A DNA stretch of 64,000 nt from Rhodobacter sp. Har01 (lineage in GTDB: Bacteria > Pseudomonadota > Alphaproteobacteria > Rhodobacterales > Rhodobacteraceae): the NCBI RefSeq assembly GCF_020564565.1, contig NZ_JAJCTD010000005.1:1-64000 (forward strand), in the 5' to 3' direction. The position numbers were made by a program, and so were the translations under genes. The number at the start of each line of letters is the position of its first letter. Position 1 is the stretch's first letter. Below, one piece after another: positions 34,234 through 42,586 of the stretch. The notes beneath the pieces are model-generated. The model was not told the DNA's origin, made no database searches, and saw only the letters and a list, made by a program, of their open reading frames with translations.

Positions 34234-35489
34234 ACGATCTCGTGCGCCTGCTCGAGAGACGCGCCACTGCCATAGCGTTCGCGGTCGAGGGCATGTCCCA
34301 TCAGGTCCCTACGAATGCGCTCGTCGACCCCGGCGGCCAGCAACCGGTCCTCGAACGAGTGACGCAGGCTGTAGACGACATGGTCGTCGCTCTCCATCAG
34401 TCTGTTCTCGCGCAGGAACTTGTTGATGGTGGCCGACAGGCCCGGCTTGTCGCGATACCGCGGAAAGCCGTTCCGGCACTCCCGAAGCGCCTGCAGGCTG
34501 ACACCTGCGAGCGGGATCGTCCGCTTCGCGTTCCGGGTCTTCAGTTGCCGCCCCTCCGGTCGGATCAGGATATGGGGCACCGTGCCGTCCAGCTGGATGT
34601 GCGTCGGCAACAGGGCTGCACCCTCGCTTGGCCGGTAGCCGGTGTTGATCATGCCCAGAAGGATGCAGCGCGCTTCGGTGTTCAGGCCGGAGAGCGCACC
34701 TGGTGCGAGCAGCCGCGTGGTGATCCATTCGCGCGAGAACGGTGGGCGCTGGTCGGCATCGCCCTGCTTGAAGGCCAGTCCACCGAGGGGAAGGTCCAGC
34801 CCAAGGCGCTTGAGCTCGTTGACCCGCTTCAGCACCTTTCCGATATGGGTCAGATCCTTGTTCGCCGAGTTCGCGGTCAGGTCGCCCTTCTCCATCCGCT
34901 CGGCCCACCAGTCGCGGAAATCCAGCATGTCATCGCGGCTGATTGCGTCGATCCGCTTGTCGCCGATCACCTCAATCAGGTTCCTGACGGCCTTCGTGAC
35001 CGGGTTCTTCGCACGGCGAACCTGATCCTCGCTCTTGCCGATCAGGTCGCTTGCGGTCAGCTGCCAGAAGAGATCAAGCGCCCGGCTGATCTTGAGACCG
35101 GGGTCCGGAACTGTGCCGAGGAGTGCCTCGGCTTCCCTCTGGCTGGGAACGCCCTTCCTGACGGCGATCGCCTCGACGCGCTTCAAGAGCTGTTGGACGG
35201 GCTGCTCAAGCAGGGTGCTTGCAGGTGTATAGGAAAACCCCTTGGCCTCGACCAGTTCCCTGGCCACATCGAGCCTCGCCTCCGCGTCAGTCGTGTCGCC
35301 GGCCAGCAGCGCGTCCCATCTGGCGATCTGCTGCTGCCAGATCGTGACGGCCCGCGCTTCCGCGACCGAGGGAGAATCCGTATCCAGGGAAACCCAGACG
35401 AACGTTCGCGGCTCGACCGCCGCATACTTCCTCGGCACGCGGCGGCGCAGTTCAAGAGTGCCCTTCTTCGATCGCGGCTTGATGGTCAT
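34215..35489 (-). CDS. Tyrosine recombinase / integrase of the island
   Basis: 424 residues from the ATG at 35489; an upstream extension to 35573 runs through the arm-type repeats and is rejected. The N-terminus LELRRRVPRKYAAVEPRTF is typical of DUF6538-type integrases. A SAM-like core-binding region lies at about 150-230. The catalytic domain has the first Arg in GMINTGYRPSEGAAL, the Lys in the following beta region, then SLRHSFEDRLLAAG (HxxR) and MGHALDRERYG with the nucleophilic Tyr. It lies 168 bases from the tRNA-Ser gene and reads away from it, the usual arrangement. It should excise and insert the island at the tRNA 3' end. Confidence 0.92.
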   Translation of the reverse strand: MTIKPRSKKGTLELRRRVPRKYAAVEPRTFVWVSLDTDSPSVAEARAVTIWQQQIARWDALLAGDTTDAEARLDVARELVEAKGFSYTPASTLLEQPVQQLLKRVEAIAVRKGVPSQREAEALLGTVPDPGLKISRALDLFWQLTASDLIGKSEDQVRRAKNPVTKAVRNLIEVIGDKRIDAISRDDMLDFRDWWAERMEKGDLTANSANKDLTHIGKVLKRVNELKRLGLDLPLGGLAFKQGDADQRPPFSREWITTRLLAPGALSGLNTEARCILLGMINTGYRPSEGAALLPTHIQLDGTVPHILIRPEGRQLKTRNAKRTIPLAGVSLQALRECRNGFPRYRDKPGLSATINKFLRENRLMESDDHVVYSLRHSFEDRLLAAGVDERIRRDLMGHALDRERYGSGASLEQAHEIVQRIAL

Positions 35490-35532
35490 GCCCGCTCCGT
35501 CGGCGCCACGACTGCCCGAAAAGAGGCGCAGT

Positions 35533-35565
35533 TGTGCAGCAGAATGTGTAGCAAATTGTGTAGCA
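35533..35565. repeat. Right integrase arm-type repeats, 3 x 9 bases at 12-base spacing
   Basis: TGTGCAGCA (35533-35541), TGTGTAGCA (35545-35553) and TGTGTAGCA (35557-35565) have the same motif, period and orientation as at 429-461. They lie between the integrase start and the right att site, about 92 bases inside the latter, and may also sit in the integrase promoter, allowing autoregulation. Confidence 0.7.
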
Positions 35566-35656
35566 AAGGCCACTCATCACCCATGCTCCACCCATATCAA
35601 TAGCTAAATTTTCAAGGGAATTCAAGCGCCTGACTTGTCGATGCGCTTGATGGGGG

Positions 35657-35670
35657 TGGCGGAGACGAAG
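35657..35670. other. attR-like site within the tRNA-Ser 3' end
   Basis: TGGCGGAGACGAAG, identical to 342-355, covers the CCA, discriminator and acceptor 3' strand plus the start of the T-stem of tRNA-Ser(GCU). The tRNA gene stays intact because the element restored its 3' end. Confidence 0.75.
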
Positions 35671-35747
35671 GGATTCGAACCCTCGAGACCCTTTAGAGGT
35701 CTGCGCCCTTAGCAGGGGCGTGCCTTCGACCACTCGGCCACATCTCC
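35657..35747 (-). tRNA. tRNA-Ser(GCU)
   Basis: Read leftward, the acceptor GGAGATG pairs with CGTCTCC (one G-T), then discriminator G and an encoded CCA. The D-arm has GCCGAGTGG. The anticodon arm GCCC-CTGCTAA-GGGC gives anticodon GCT. A long class II variable arm and a T-arm with GGTTCGAATCC follow. Length 91 including CCA, right for tRNA-Ser. It is the integration target of the island. Confidence 0.95.
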
Positions 35748-35865
35748 GCCGGCGTGTTTATTGAGGAAGGCGGGCGGGGGCAAGGGGAAAAGGGCCTTGG
35801 ATCGCGGCGCTTGAACTCCCGGTTCCAACGCATAAGCTGGTGATTGAGCGTATCAGAGGCCAGTC

Positions 35866-36738
35866 ATGCCAAGTTCCACCAACGACAAGCGCATCCTCGG
35901 AGATGTGCTCCGGTTGGATGGCTGGATCGCCGCATTCACCAAGGCCGGCACCGCAAGCGTTCACCTCGACTGCGTCTTCCGAACGGTCGAACTCGGCAGC
36001 CGGACTGAAGACGAAATCTCCCTGCGCCTGGCCCTGCGACGCGCAGAAAGCTACCTGCGCACGATGGACGGAGACCCCTACGCCATCGTGAAGGGCTCGC
36101 AGGGGTCTTTGCCGGTCACCCCCGTCAAGGTACAGACCGCAACCCACAGGAAGCAAAGCAAAACCGGTCGAACGGCCATCGCCTCCACGCTGACAAGTCC
36201 CGGAGCGCGCGTCTCTGGGAAATTCGCCCTGACCGATTCCACAAGCGAGGCCGAAAAGTCCTTCCGTCTGCCCCACCGCGTCCAGCACCTCGCCGACGTT
36301 CGCGACGGCGACGGACCGGGTTTCGAGGTCCGGACGGCCGAAGAGGTCGGCGTCCTCGAAGGCCATGCCTGGCAATCCCCGCGCGCGTGCCCAATGGTGT
36401 TGTTTTCCTGCATTCTGGAAAGGCAGGTGTGCACGGTGTGGAGTCAGACGGGCTGGTCCGTGCCCAGCGCCGCCGCTGTGTTTCGGCAATCCTCACGCGT
36501 CCTTCTGCCTCTTGGCCCCGGTGGATTTCCCGCCGTGAAACTTGCAGCGCCGCTTGCCGGGTTCACTCAGCAGCCGAGAGGCAAGCCCCTTGTGCGTTCT
36601 CGCCCCGCAAAGCACGCGGGCCTTGGCCCGGCGCTGGGCGTCTCGTGCCTTGATCCGCGTCCCCTCCGCAGCCACCAAGCGGTCAATCATCGCTTGCAGG
36701 GGGTCGGTAACACGCCATCCCCACGTGCACGCACTTGA
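35866..36738 (+). CDS. Unknown chromosomal protein, 3' part probably replaced
   Basis: Open for 290 codons, but only about the first 165 residues look like a real protein (NDKRILGDVLRLDGWIAAF, DCVFRTVELGSRTEDEISL, ALRRAESYLRTMDGDPYAIV, then KFALTDSTSEAEKSFRLP). After about 36370 the text turns into a low-complexity frame antisense to the HTH gene at 36493-36930. The likely explanation is that its natural 3' end was lost when the neighbouring mobile DNA arrived. No function recognised. It is the first host gene to the right of the tRNA. Confidence 0.5.
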   Translation: MPSSTNDKRILGDVLRLDGWIAAFTKAGTASVHLDCVFRTVELGSRTEDEISLRLALRRAESYLRTMDGDPYAIVKGSQGSLPVTPVKVQTATHRKQSKTGRTAIASTLTSPGARVSGKFALTDSTSEAEKSFRLPHRVQHLADVRDGDGPGFEVRTAEEVGVLEGHAWQSPRACPMVLFSCILERQVCTVWSQTGWSVPSAAAVFRQSSRVLLPLGPGGFPAVKLAAPLAGFTQQPRGKPLVRSRPAKHAGLGPALGVSCLDPRPLRSHQAVNHRLQGVGNTPSPRART

Positions 36739-36930
36739 TAGGATGAAATCCCGCAGTTCGGGCAGGTCCAGCACTTCGGCAAAGCGGCGGGGCGCGCCGT
36801 AGCGAAGCGGGACAACCGGCTTGGCTTCCCAATAGAACACCGCCTCCCGGTCGAAGCCCGCGCGTGCCGCCCGTTCGGCCTGTGTCAGCCGCGCGGCCAT
36901 GCGTTGTTCGCGCAGCTTCGCGCCGGTCAT
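36493..36930 (-). CDS. HTH protein with HGGxSTG C-terminal motif
   Basis: 145 residues. The N-terminal 40 residues read as a short XRE-like HTH (LREQRMAARLTQAERAARAGF, FYWEAK). The C-terminus carries LCGARTHKGLASRLLSEPG then CKFHGGKSTGAK, a Cys/His motif widespread in phage- and plasmid-borne small proteins of alphaproteobacteria. Its start is only two bases from the divergent start of the IS110 transposase gene, so its promoter and perhaps its true N-terminus were displaced by that insertion. Role unknown. Confidence 0.6.
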   Translation of the reverse strand: MTGAKLREQRMAARLTQAERAARAGFDREAVFYWEAKPVVPLRYGAPRRFAEVLDLPELRDFILSSACTWGWRVTDPLQAMIDRLVAAEGTRIKARDAQRRAKARVLCGARTHKGLASRLLSEPGKRRCKFHGGKSTGAKRQKDA

Positions 36931-36932
36931 CC

Positions 36933-37964
36933 ATGAAGGAAGTTAGCACTATCGGCGTCGACCTGGCAAAGAACGTGTTCCAGCTGCACGGCGCGGCCGC
37001 GGATGGTTCAGTCATGTTCCGCAAGAAGCTGTCGCGACCGCAGTTCCAGCGCTTCATGGCGGAGCATCCGCAATGCCTCGTGGTGATGGAGGCCTGCGGT
37101 GGTGCGGATCACTGGGCGCGGGAACTGGTGCGGGTCGGCCATGAGGTGAAACTGATCGCACCGCGCTATGTCAAGCCGTTCATCAAAAGGCAGAAAAACG
37201 ACGCGGCGGACGCGGAGGCGATCGTGGAAGCGGCGCTGCGCCCGACCATGCGCTATGTCGAGCCGAAGACCAGCGACCAGCAATCGCGCTCCATCCTGTT
37301 CCGCACTCGCGAGCAGTTCGTGAAACAGCGCACAGAAGCGGTCAATGCGCTGCGGTCGCACCTGTACGAGTTCGGTTTCATCGCGCCCGAGGGGATCGGC
37401 TATCTTCCGCGCCTTGGCGCCCTCATCAAGGACGCAAACTCCGATTTGCCGCCGCTCGCCCGGGAAATCTGCAGTGAACTCCTGGACCAGATCACGCATC
37501 TGACCGCCCGTATCAATGCCATGAAGAAGAGGATCGACGCGATTGCAAGGGAAGGCGAGACATCCCGCCGCCTGCAGACAATGCCGGGTGTGGGTCCGAT
37601 CAGCGCTCTGGCAGTCGAGACCTTCGCGCCGCCGATGGAGCAGTTCAAGCGCGGCCGCGACTTTACAGCTTGGCTTGGGCTCGTGCCGCGACAGGCGTCG
37701 ACCGGCGGCAAGCAACGGCTTGGAAAAACCTCGAAGATGGGGCAACGCGACATTCGCCGTCTGCTGATCACCGGCGCAATGGCCGTGATCCGCTGGGCCC
37801 TGCGCCGAGGCACACCGCAAAACCCCTGGCTTGAGCGCATGTTGGAACGCAAGCCACCGATGGTCGCGGCCTTCGCACTGGCCAACAAGATGGCGCGCGG
37901 ACTCTGGGCGATGCTCACGCGCGGTAAAGACTATCGCGATCCGGTGATCGCCAGCGCTGCTTGA
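36933..37964 (+). CDS. IS110-family (IS1111-like) transposase
   Basis: 343 residues from the ATG at 36933, full length for the family. The RuvC-like DEDD domain shows IGVDLAKNVFQLHG (first D), VVMEACGGADHWARELV (E) and RQKNDAADAEAIVEAA (two D). The C-terminal transposase_20 domain has LQTMPGVGPISALAVETF and LGLVPRQASTGGKQRLG with the conserved Ser/Thr region. It appears intact. IS110 elements lack ordinary inverted repeats and use a structured bridge RNA from a non-coding end; here the 5' side has almost no non-coding DNA, so the 3' flank is the place to look. A decayed relative lies at 60284-60400. Confidence 0.92.
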   Translation: MKEVSTIGVDLAKNVFQLHGAAADGSVMFRKKLSRPQFQRFMAEHPQCLVVMEACGGADHWARELVRVGHEVKLIAPRYVKPFIKRQKNDAADAEAIVEAALRPTMRYVEPKTSDQQSRSILFRTREQFVKQRTEAVNALRSHLYEFGFIAPEGIGYLPRLGALIKDANSDLPPLAREICSELLDQITHLTARINAMKKRIDAIAREGETSRRLQTMPGVGPISALAVETFAPPMEQFKRGRDFTAWLGLVPRQASTGGKQRLGKTSKMGQRDIRRLLITGAMAVIRWALRRGTPQNPWLERMLERKPPMVAAFALANKMARGLWAMLTRGKDYRDPVIASAA

Positions 37965-38528
37965 TCCGGCAGCAGAACGCGAAACCGGAACGCAGAGTTA
38001 TGAGGAAGGCATGATCCGAATGGGCAAATGATCGACATGATCCGGGTTGGGCAAACCAGAAACCTTCTCAGAGTTTCGAGCTCGTTGTTGGAGATTTGGT
38101 CGCGGTCCGCGCATCTCCATCTTGGCCAGCGGCATCCAATAGGCCGCGCTATCAGGCCTGACAAGAGTCCGCACTCGATCACATGTCTAAGGTTCAGAAA
38201 TTCCTTGCAAATGAGGGCGGCATCCACAAGAGAAGGTTCGACCGCAGGCCTGTTCCCGCTGCCAATTTTTCATCACAACCATATGAAATAATTTGATTTT
38301 ACTGCAGAGCTTGGAGCATGTCCCCATCTTTGTTCCCACTCCAGACTGGCGGCCCCACCTGGAATGCCACGTATCGCCTGATGCCCGTTTGAGCAGCTAG
38401 CCCTGGTTTTCGGGCGGAGGTCACCAGGATCTGGATCAACTGCAGCGAATCCCCTTCCTCTGTAGGTGTGCCCTGCACGCGATCGGCCTTGCGCTCAGAG
38501 CAAGGCGAAATACGTCATGTTCTCTTGT
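37965..38528. other. Non-coding 3' flank of the IS110 element
   Basis: About 560 bases. A 98-codon leftward frame (37931-38227) runs partly antisense to the transposase and is not called. An AT-rich patch at 38260-38305 (AATTTTTCATC, AAATAATTTGATTTTA) stands out against the GC-rich surroundings. The first 200-300 bases could hold the bridge-RNA region of an IS1111-type element, but I cannot demonstrate its fold. Confidence 0.35.
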
Positions 38529-39268
38529 GGGCCCTGTCGCACCAATCCCGTCCGGGAGTCACCGCTTGAATCCGGCGTGAGAGTTGGGGTGGTTGAGCAG
38601 ACCGAACACACCGGCTTGCAGGACCCTGACCTGGCCCGTGCATGACAGGGCGCTCAAGCGCCGCGGGTCGCTGACGGTCTGGTTTGATCCTGGCCCGGCC
38701 TGGGCGGCGCAGGATCCATCTCGGGATCGATGAGGAAACACTGGAGATCAGGGCGGTCGAGGGCACCAGCGGCGACATCGGCGGTGCGCCCATGCTGCCC
38801 GGACTACTGGCCCGGATCCCCGCCGATCAGGACATCGCCAGGGTCACGGCCGACGGCGCCTGCGGCACTCGAAACGGCCACGACGCCATCGCAGAAAGGG
38901 GCGCTGCCGTCATCCCGCCCCGCAGGAATGCCAAGCCGTGGAAGGCGATCACGGCAGGGGCTGCCGCGCGCTCTGGCGAAGGCGGAGCGGCTACCACCGC
39001 AGACGCCGCGTCGAAACCTGGATGCACCGGGTGAACCGAAGGCCCGCGAAGCGAAACTGCCGGGCCAGCGCCTCATGGCCCGGGACTTCGACCGTCAGGC
39101 CGCGGAGTCCCGGGTTCGTGTTCATCGCAGGTCGCTGGAACCGGTGGCGCGCACCTGCGATATCCTGAACGGTCACACCGCCCTCGGCATCCCCGTCACA
39201 CAGGCCGTGGGACAGGTCTGTCCGGGGAAACGGGCAGTCTGGCCGTCAGCCGATCTGTGCAACAGCAC
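38529..39268 (+). pseudogene. IS5-family (IS427-group) transposase remnant
   Basis: About 740 bases. The transposase N-terminus is visible as ALKRRGSLTVWFDP at about 38650. It jumps straight into RRRIHLGIDEETLEIRAVEG at about 38700, so the first DDE region is deleted. Later parts lie in shifted frames: VTADGACGTRNGHDAIAERGA, then YHRRRRVETWMHRV and LMARDFDRQAAESRVRV, and finally ILNGHTALGIPVTQAVG and ADLCNS, which is the usual end. Imperfect terminal repeats are present: GGGCCCTGTCGCACCAAT at 38529 and, inverted, GGTGCTGTTGCACAGAT at 39252-39268. It cannot make a functional transposase. Confidence 0.8.
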
Positions 39269-39456
39269 CTGCATGGCCAAATCCTTCTGATCCTGCCTGG
39301 ATCACTGTGGCACAAGTGCCGTCAGGAGGAGCCAGCCAACCCATCGTCAGAGCCATCTTGATCGCGACGAAACCGGTGGACTTCCGCTGTTGTCGCCGTG
39401 GCCGTCCGCTCTGCGCGCCCGGGACCAGTCTGACCGGACGCGGTGCGCCGGCCGGA

Positions 39457-41013
39457 TCAGACCCGTCGGTATTCGATCCCGTGGGCCAGCCAGCAGCCCA
39501 GGGTCAGGCCGACGATCCTGCCTCCGCCGTCGCGCCGGACGAGCAGCGTCCAGTCGCCAGGCGCAGGAGCATCCATCGAGCGCCGGGTGGCGATGATCCA
39601 GACGTCCTTGCCGGCCGGCTCGATCCGTTCCATCCGGCCCTTGCCCAGCATGCCGGCGAACCGTGCATGGACACCGCCATCCCGCGCCTCGATGGTCACG
39701 TCGGCCTCAAGCTCGGTCGATGCGTAGCAACCGGCAAGTTCGGCCGCATCGCCCGCGTCGACCACGGCCAGCGGAGGCAGGATCGCACTGGTGTTGTCGG
39801 CAATGCGCTGCATCTCCAGCCGGTCGCCCTGGCGCCGCAGCACCACGCCGGGCGCGACCAGCGTGCCATCAGGGGCCAGGGTCACCGTGTCAGGAATCGT
39901 TGCGTGCGAGAGCACGGCCGAGGTGCGGCCACAGGAGATGCGGGTCACCAGGTTGTCGGGGCCCAGCCACTGGCCGTCCCAGCCATCCGGGATCGGCGGG
40001 GCGGCGGGTTCGGGCTGGCCCAGGGCCGCAAGGACCAGGCTTTCGGCGGCGGCATGGCAACTGGCCTCGTGATTGAACATCACCACCACCGACAGCCGCG
40101 CCTCGCGCGCGTTCAGCCTTTGCGCGCGGAACCCCCGCAGCGCGCCGGCATGACCGGTGAAGGCCAGCCCGGCGATGGTTTCATGCGCCAGGCCATAGCC
40201 GTAGTAGGCCGGGGTGCCGTCGGAAAACGTTGGCGGGGCCGAGGCGCGGCGGTACAGGCTGGCCGGGTCGTCGCGGGTGGCGTCGATCCAGGCCTCGTAG
40301 GCCAGCATGTCGGTCAGCGAGGCCGAAATGCCGGCATCGCCGATCCAGAAGATGGCGTTGTCGGCGGGGAAATACCCGGTCGCCTGGGTGCCTTCGTAGC
40401 CCACGACGCCATCGGCCGGATGGCGCGTGTCGGCGGTCAGCACGGCAGTCTTCATCCCGGCCGGTTCCCAGATGTGGCGGGCGTAGAGCCGGTCCAGCGG
40501 CTCGCCCGTCTCGCTCTCGATCAGTTCCGAGACGATGCGGAAGTTGCAGTTGCAGTAGGAATAGCGGCTGCCGGGGGCGAAATGCCCGGTCTTCATCCGC
40601 GCGATCAGCGGCAGGGCGTCGGCGCGCGCGAAGGTCTGTTCGGCGAAGGCCCCGTGCAGCACCGTCAGGGCCCAATAGTCGCGCAGGCCCGACTGGTTGG
40701 CGCAAAGCTGGGTCACGGTCGGCAGCGGGCCGGTGAAGTTCGGCAGATACTCGGCCACGCGGGCGTTCAGCCGGTCGGGATCGCCCGCGGTGGCCAGCAG
40801 CACCTGGCAGGTGAACTGCTTGGAGATCGAGCAGATCGGCAGCCGGGTGCCGGGGGTCATCGGCACGCCGGTGTCGACATTGGCGTGGCCCCAGGCGCGG
40901 GCGGCAACAACCTTGCCGTCCTGCATCACGCCGGCCACGCCTCCGGGGCCGGGAAAGCGCTTGGGCAAGGCGTCAAGTGCTGCGTCAAGGGCGGCTTGGT
41001 CGATCCGGGTCAT
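39457..41013 (-). CDS. dap: D-aminopeptidase (D-stereospecific serine hydrolase)
   Basis: 518 residues from the ATG at 41013, against 520 in Ochrobactrum anthropi DAP, with matching text along the whole length (GPGGVAGVMQDGKVV, LPICSISKQFTCQVLL, NQSGLRDYWAL, SMDAPAPGDWTLLVRRD, GCWLAHGIEYRRV). The penicillin-recognising fold has S62xxK65, Y153-x-N155 and HAG at 288, as in that enzyme. Two C-terminal antiparallel beta-barrel domains follow. The reaction is release of N-terminal D-amino acids (D-Ala and others) from peptides and amides. No signal peptide, so cytoplasmic. It is the last gene of the peptide ABC operon, 58 bases after the binding-protein gene, which suggests it digests imported D-peptides. 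Confidence 0.93.
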   Translation of the reverse strand: MTRIDQAALDAALDALPKRFPGPGGVAGVMQDGKVVAARAWGHANVDTGVPMTPGTRLPICSISKQFTCQVLLATAGDPDRLNARVAEYLPNFTGPLPTVTQLCANQSGLRDYWALTVLHGAFAEQTFARADALPLIARMKTGHFAPGSRYSYCNCNFRIVSELIESETGEPLDRLYARHIWEPAGMKTAVLTADTRHPADGVVGYEGTQATGYFPADNAIFWIGDAGISASLTDMLAYEAWIDATRDDPASLYRRASAPPTFSDGTPAYYGYGLAHETIAGLAFTGHAGALRGFRAQRLNAREARLSVVVMFNHEASCHAAAESLVLAALGQPEPAAPPIPDGWDGQWLGPDNLVTRISCGRTSAVLSHATIPDTVTLAPDGTLVAPGVVLRRQGDRLEMQRIADNTSAILPPLAVVDAGDAAELAGCYASTELEADVTIEARDGGVHARFAGMLGKGRMERIEPAGKDVWIIATRRSMDAPAPGDWTLLVRRDGGGRIVGLTLGCWLAHGIEYRRV

Positions 41014-41071
41014 CGTGGCACCTGTGCAAGAGAAAGCGGCGGCCCCGGTGAATGGAGCCGCCGCGAGGCTG

Positions 41072-42586
41072 TCATTCGGATTTCGTCGTTTCCTCAAGGA
41101 AGAACCGGCCCAGCGGGTTCTGGCCGAAGTTCGCAATCCCCTTGCGGGTCACGCTGATGTAGGGGCTGTAGTAGAGGTCGATCCAGTGGGTGTCGGCCTT
41201 GGCCAGCTTCTGGATCTCGGCATAGATCGCCGCCCGCTTGGCGGGGTCCATCTCCAGCCGGGCATCGGCCACCAGCTGCTTGACCGTGTCGTTCTGGTAG
41301 CGGGTCATGTAGTTCATGTTCACGTCATGGCCCAGGACGAAGGTGGTCTTCTGGTCGGGGTCGAGGATGTCGTTGGTCCAGTACATCACCGACAGGTCAT
41401 ACTCGCCGTTGATCAGCATGTCCCAGGTCTGGCTCGGGTCCATCTTCTGCAGGTTCGCGGTGATGCCCACGGCGGCAAGTTGCTGCTGCAACAGCACGGC
41501 GATCTGCTCGTCCACCTCGTTGCCGGCGTTGACCACATAGGTCAGCGCGACATCGCCGACGCCCGCCTCTGCCAGCAGCGCCTTGGCCTTTTCCGGGTCG
41601 AACCCGCGCGCGCCGTTGTCATCGCTGTGGTAGAGCGCGCCCTTCGGCACATAGCTGTTGGCCACCTCGCCCTGGCCGAAGAGAACGGTATCGACAATGG
41701 CCTGCTTGTCGATGGCAAGGTCGATCGCCTCGCGCACCTTCGGATTGTCCAGCGGCGGGTGTTCGTGGTTCAGCAGCAGATGGTCTTCGCGGGTGGACGG
41801 ATCGATGACCATGGTCAGGTTCGGGTCGGCCGACAGCTCGGCCACGCGTGAGAACGGCACGAAGATCGCTGCGTCCAGTTCGCCCGCTTGCACCGCCAGC
41901 ATGCGGGTGTTGTCGTCGGGCACGGAAATCCACTCCACCCCGTCCAGACTGACATTGGCAGCGTCCCAGTAGTTCGGGTTCTTGACCAGGATCACCCGGT
42001 CGCCGCGCCGCCATTCCTGCACCATGAAGGCGCCCGAGCCGACCGGCTTTTCGGCAAAGGCCTCTTCGCCCATCGATTCCATCGCCGCCTTCGAAACGAC
42101 CGAGGCGCCGGGCATGGCCAGGGTGGACAGGAACGGCGCCGAGGGGCCGTTCAGGGTGATCACCAGGGTCTTGGCATCCGGGGTCTGGATGTCCTTGATG
42201 ATCTTGTAGCTGTCCGACCAAAGCGACAACTCGCTGTCGCGGATGCGGGTCAACGAATAGGCGGCGTCCTCGGCGGTGACGGGGCTGCCGTCCGAGAATT
42301 TCGCCTCGCGCAGGCGGAAGGTGTAGGTCAGCCCGTCGGCCGAGGCTTCCCAGCTTTCGGCCAGGCCCGGCAGCAGCTCCTGGCCGGCCTTGTCCACCCG
42401 CACCAGCACGTCGAACACGTTGGAGAACACCCAGAAATCCACGTTCTGCGCCGTGGCGATGGGGTCGAAGGTGGTGCCATCCTCGCGCCGGCCGATGGTC
42501 AATACGCCTTGCGCCTCGGCCACCGAGACAAGCGCGGTCGAGACCGCAAGCCCAAGAAGGGCGGCTTTCGCCCAATTCCGTATCAT
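41072..42586 (-). CDS. Peptide ABC transporter periplasmic binding protein (SBP family 5)
   Basis: 504 residues from the ATG at 42586. A Sec signal peptide covers residues 1-25 (WAKAALLGLAVSTALVSVAEA, cleavage after AEA). The body is a class C solute-binding protein: LTIGRREDGTTFDP, LLPGLAESWEASADGLTYTFRLREAKFSDGSPVTAEDAAYSL and VGSGAFMVQEWRRGDRVILVKNPNYWD. It captures oligopeptides or dipeptides in the periplasm for the two permeases encoded upstream. Its start overlaps the ATPase gene stop by four bases. Given the adjacent D-aminopeptidase gene, D-amino-acid peptides from cell-wall turnover are likely ligands; that is inference. Confidence 0.9.
   Translation of the reverse strand: MIRNWAKAALLGLAVSTALVSVAEAQGVLTIGRREDGTTFDPIATAQNVDFWVFSNVFDVLVRVDKAGQELLPGLAESWEASADGLTYTFRLREAKFSDGSPVTAEDAAYSLTRIRDSELSLWSDSYKIIKDIQTPDAKTLVITLNGPSAPFLSTLAMPGASVVSKAAMESMGEEAFAEKPVGSGAFMVQEWRRGDRVILVKNPNYWDAANVSLDGVEWISVPDDNTRMLAVQAGELDAAIFVPFSRVAELSADPNLTMVIDPSTREDHLLLNHEHPPLDNPKVREAIDLAIDKQAIVDTVLFGQGEVANSYVPKGALYHSDDNGARGFDPEKAKALLAEAGVGDVALTYVVNAGNEVDEQIAVLLQQQLAAVGITANLQKMDPSQTWDMLINGEYDLSVMYWTNDILDPDQKTTFVLGHDVNMNYMTRYQNDTVKQLVADARLEMDPAKRAAIYAEIQKLAKADTHWIDLYYSPYISVTRKGIANFGQNPLGRFFLEETTKSE

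Noticed and set aside
37931..38227. 98-codon leftward frame after IS110
   Set aside because: Partly antisense to the transposase and without recognisable domain; the region is better read as the element's non-coding flank.
39307..41157. 616-codon frame opposite D-aminopeptidase
   Set aside because: Arg/Gly/Gln-rich shadow; the other strand matches DAP with all catalytic residues.
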